Shown here piece by piece: positions 61,006 to 64,000 of a stretch of 64,000 nucleotides of DNA. Positions within the stretch are counted from its first letter, which is position 1. Every line of letters begins with the position of its first letter. Origin of the DNA: Membranipora membranacea (lineage: Eukaryota > Bryozoa > Gymnolaemata > Cheilostomatida > Membraniporidae); the NCBI GenBank assembly GCA_914767715.1, contig OU612067.1:186001-250000 (forward strand), given 5' to 3'. The notes beneath the pieces are model-generated. The model was not told the origin of the DNA. It made no database searches and was given only the letters and a program-made list of their open reading frames with translations. Made by a program: the position numbers and the translations under genes.

Positions 61006-63207
61006 GGATTCACTCTCTTAAATCGGGCCCGATCTATAGGTGAGGGACACTGAATTAAATTCTTCTCATAGAATGGAAATAGTATCATAGCGTTATACAG
61101 TTAGGACACTAAACACAGAGACACATCTGACTGTTATCTGATTGGCTGTCCCTAGTAGCATGAATAATTAGCCTGAGAAATTGTCTTGTTTACAAAATTG
61201 CAAACAGTAATTATACCTCTACAGTGTCAATGATTTGGGCATTTCTAGATTGCTACTAGGGACTGGCTATCTTTGCAAGCCCTTTGTTTTGCAAAAGAAA
61301 GCTAATGATGCTATTCCAGATATGGTATTCAATGGTGAGGGATTACAGTATCAATAGTTCTTGAATAGTGGTCAGTGAATCATAGAGGTTTTGATGACTG
61401 TGGTATAGATCATCCTTTATGTTGATTTGAGAGGCTTCACATTACGATACACCACAAGCTGTTGCCCCAATTCAATTGTTAGTTTTAGAGAAGACGGCAC
61501 ACCGAACAGCCACATTTTCCTCTCAAACCTTTTTCTATCACATACACATAGACATGACTATGACATACATCAACTTCTTGTATCTGGTGCCTTAATTCAT
61601 ATACAAACGTCATCTATCCACACTAAAAACAAACTCTAAATACGGAATTATTAACACTCTCTGGTAAAAACGCTACAAGGTATGTCTTAATTTTACTGTT
61701 CATTTTGCTATTTGATATTTTTTTTAGTAACTGATAACCTTGTTTTACTGTCATCAGATTTATGTACCTGCAAATAATGACTACACTTTAGTTTTTGAGC
61801 TATTAATTTTGAATCCAAAACATTTTTATTCTTACCACCTTTATTGCACCACATTTATTATATTTACAAACTTTTTAGTGTCACGAGTTAATATAAGAGC
61901 ATAAACAACCTATACAAAATCTCCGTGATATAAGCTAAACACCAGGGAGCTGTTACAGTGTATAAAAAATATTGTATATGTTGAAGCTACCATCACATCT
62001 ACTTTACGTTTACAAATAAACAACCATCAGAGAATATTGCATCACACCCAAATCCCCCCCCCCCCTCATGAACCAAATGATCTCTTTTTTTTCGAGTATG
62101 GTGAGAAATCTTATAAACTTAAAAATGTAACACTTCTATAACCATGTTAATATCAGTCTTGTGGGTAAAATTTCATGCAAGTTGGTAGAATGGAGTGGGA
62201 ATTAGGAGCTTTAAATAAAATAGCCGAACCAAAACCCGAGATCTGAAAATTATTGAACCACGGGTTACTTGTACGTCTTGTATTATTGGAAGTCATAATA
62301 CTGAAAAGATAAAATGAAACCCCTGAGTGTGTAACGTTTTAGTTAGAGAGACAGGACGCAAAAACTGGCTGGCCGGGTAATTGTGATTTTATCGCGCTGA
62401 TGTGCTTGAGATTTTGGTGTTCAAAGGGGATAACACAAATCTTTTTGTCGCATGACTGCTTAAAAAATCACAAGCAATTGATCTATTAGTTGGACAAAAG
62501 AAGTTTTACAAAAACAATGCTGAAAGTGCTCTAAAACGGTAAAGGCAAGCAACAAACTGTTTCACCTCCGATCACTTTTCTACAGGCTACCTGTACCCCA
62601 TGCTTTCACAAATCATCATCAGTAGCTGGAACTGAACTGATAAAATAAACCGACTGAGGGTGCAACATATTAGTTAGAGATACAGCACACAGTTAAATAC
62701 CTGGCAAGTGAAAGAAACCAGCTAGTCCTGTTGTTGTGATTTAAGCTCATGTGTTTGCGGTTGATATTTGGCTTATTTTTATGGGAGGATAGGAAAATTG
62801 TTATACTGACTGGAAGAGGAAATACCTGCAGGTGATGTAAACAGTGTTACGTGTGAAATTCTCTGAAAAAATGGCTATAAGTGCTCCATAAACTAAATTT
62901 GTATGTCAAATTCTAATATTTTCAATGAAAAAGTCAATGATTCATGCACTATCCATGTACTTTCCATGCACAACCAGATTTCGTTGCCTCATGGAACTGA
63001 AAGTAAAAGTACCTGCAAGTGATCTGCATGGTGTCCGCAAAGTGGCTATAAGCGCTCTAAAAATCCAAATTTCCATTCCCAATACGTGCATTCTCAATGA
63101 TAAGCTATATAATACAGGCACTACCCATGCACAACCAGATTGCGTTGTGTCATGGATTTCGTTTTGAGCACTGCATTGTCCACTCTAGAGTATATAATAA
63201 CTCTATG

Positions 63208-63215
63208 GTGTGGAT
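63208..63215. repeat. Right 8-bp target-site duplication
   Basis: GTGTGGAT directly after the element's last base, followed by AGTCGG as in the uninterrupted 33-bp unit at 54995-55027. Confidence 0.85.
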
Positions 63216-63221
63216 AGTCGG

Positions 63222-64000
63222 TGTTGTATTATTATTATTGTTTACATCACATGTTGGTCATGTGATCGCACTCTTATGTGGAGGACACAAATGGATTGCT
63301 GTTCTGCTTTGGTTTTGGAGTTAGTTAGTGAATGACCATGAGGAGCCTGAAGCAGACAAATTAATAACCTGTACATACATAGATAGCTAAATGAGTACTC
63401 ATTAGGTTAGTTAGGCTGGCCAGCAATAAAGAACCACAAGACATACACTCACCAGGTAACTATACTTTACAACATGGTGGCAGCTTACCTGTTGTGAACC
63501 CTGGTTGGAGCTGACAGTGACTGGAATTATTTGCTGTTTTGGATTTGTGCTGCCTGCTTGTTGCTGTGTAGGTGGCTGGAGTTGCTATTTGCTGTGATCT
63601 GTGGTCCAGATCTGGTGATTGCCCTGCCTTGCTTGCTGCTGCTGCTGGTCTGTGGTGTTGTGTCATGGATGCCCTTGGTCTTGCCCCTCCCTCCCAGTTG
63701 AGTTTTGATGGTAACCAGGCTGAAAACTGGAGGAAATGGAAGAGAAACTTGAGAATTACCTGTTAGCTGTCAACTCTGTAGTCCAACCTTATGCTGATGA
63801 TGCTTGGCCTGCAGGCAATGGTCCTATTTGGATAAGGCAGATTGCCATTCTACGTCATTGTATTGGTGAAGATGCTGTGGAGATTCTGGATCAGTTTGAG
63901 TTTGATGATGATGCAGGTGAGGATGCTAACAGATTATCAGATGTCTTGGCAAAGTTTGATGAATATTTCAACCCAAGGAGAAATGCCCTTTTTAAGTGGT
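63222..64000 (+). mobile_element. Ty3/gypsy-like LTR retrotransposon, 5' end
   Basis: The 5' LTR is 63222-63474 (253 bp): it begins TGTTGTA and ends TACAACA (perfect 7-bp inverted ends) and has an AATAAA at 63425. TGGTGGCAGC directly after it is a plausible primer-binding site. Downstream is gag. The element continues past the window, so the 3' LTR and target duplication cannot be seen. Confidence 0.8.
63665..64000 (+). pseudogene. gag of the Ty3/gypsy-like element, frameshifted and partial
   Basis: ATG at 63665 opens a gag-type start (APPSQLSFDGNQAENWRKWK), the form seen in many invertebrate gypsy gags. The frame is lost near 63755 by what looks like a single missing base, and gag similarity resumes in another frame to the window edge (motifs LRHCIGEDAVEIL and FDEYFNPRRN). 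The broken frame means this copy cannot make an intact gag unless the base is an assembly error. Confidence 0.75.

Larger units (their letters stand above)
55056..63207. mobile_element. 8.15-kb foldback-like transposon with long inverted arms
   Basis: Both ends read CATAGAGTTATTATATAC inward (55056 rightward, 63207 leftward), with more than 30 identical terminal bases. The outer arms stay homologous but diverged, for example CATGACACAACGCAATCTGG at about 55158 and its inverse at about 63140, and the GTGATCGGAGGTGAAA block at about 55522 and 62568. Deeper in, both arms hold arrays of 16-bp units in inverted orientation (56617-56955 and 60604-61005). GTGTGGAT is duplicated at the two ends. An 8-bp duplication with T at position 2 and A at position 7 fits the hAT consensus, though P-type elements also make 8 bp. 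No transposase was recognised inside, so it is probably non-autonomous. Confidence 0.85.

Noticed and set aside
56609-61088. ORFs giving FPT/SHF-rich or WENG-rich peptides as genes
   Set aside because: They follow from a 16-bp repeat, which keeps several frames open on both strands. No start context or splice structure supports them.

Overview
The window is a piece of an animal (metazoan) nuclear genome. It has intron-rich genes with GT..AG introns, no operons, many short tandem repeats, tRNA-derived SINEs, DNA-transposon remnants and an LTR element. A ciliary gene (TTC8/BBS8) and an L1-family neural adhesion gene with the ankyrin-binding FIGQY motif point to a multicellular animal, probably an invertebrate. 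I cannot name the phylum from sequence alone.

Layout. (1) 382-427 (-): a possible first coding exon of a gene running off the left edge, head-to-head with (2) TTC8/BBS8, 795-5196 (+), ten exons, 500 aa. (3) 5901-12852 (-): nine-exon gene for a 596-aa single-pass membrane protein with a CUB-like four-cysteine domain, family not recognised. Its 3' end overlaps that of TTC8. (4) Three tandem paralogues of an LPCAT-type glycerophospholipid acyltransferase, 13885-18655, 22130-25960 and 29064-32660 (all -). Each has six exons of identical lengths and encodes 366 aa. (5) 36480-51746 (-): a complete 28-exon L1CAM/neuroglian-type gene, 1443 aa, with signal peptide, six Ig, about five FN3, TM, FIGQY and a C-terminal PDZ ligand. 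(6) 54719-54994 (+): first exon of a beta-1,3-galactosyltransferase-like gene. Its first intron is filled by (7) an 8.15-kb element with long inverted repeats (55056-63207) flanked by an 8-bp target duplication, followed by (8) the left end of a Ty3/gypsy-like LTR retrotransposon (63222 to the window end). All multi-exon models were checked by reading phase across every junction, and all close in frame.

Two themes stand out. First, tandem duplications repeatedly sit exactly on splice junctions. These are a 23-bp unit repeated about 39 times over an L1CAM donor, a 19-bp unit over the exon-3 donor of two LPCAT paralogues, a 54-bp unit over an L1CAM acceptor, a 24-bp in-frame duplication of the L1CAM signal-exon donor, and a 33-bp duplication of the galactosyltransferase donor. 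Second, the 8.15-kb element is a foldback-like transposon. Its arms carry inverted arrays of 16-bp units with a conserved core and a variable part, and no transposase that I can recognise. Other mobile sequence includes a two-frameshift tyrosine-recombinase pseudogene in an L1CAM intron, a MITE, a pogo-type transposase fragment, two SINE families and a perfect 37-bp-arm hairpin abutting a SINE.
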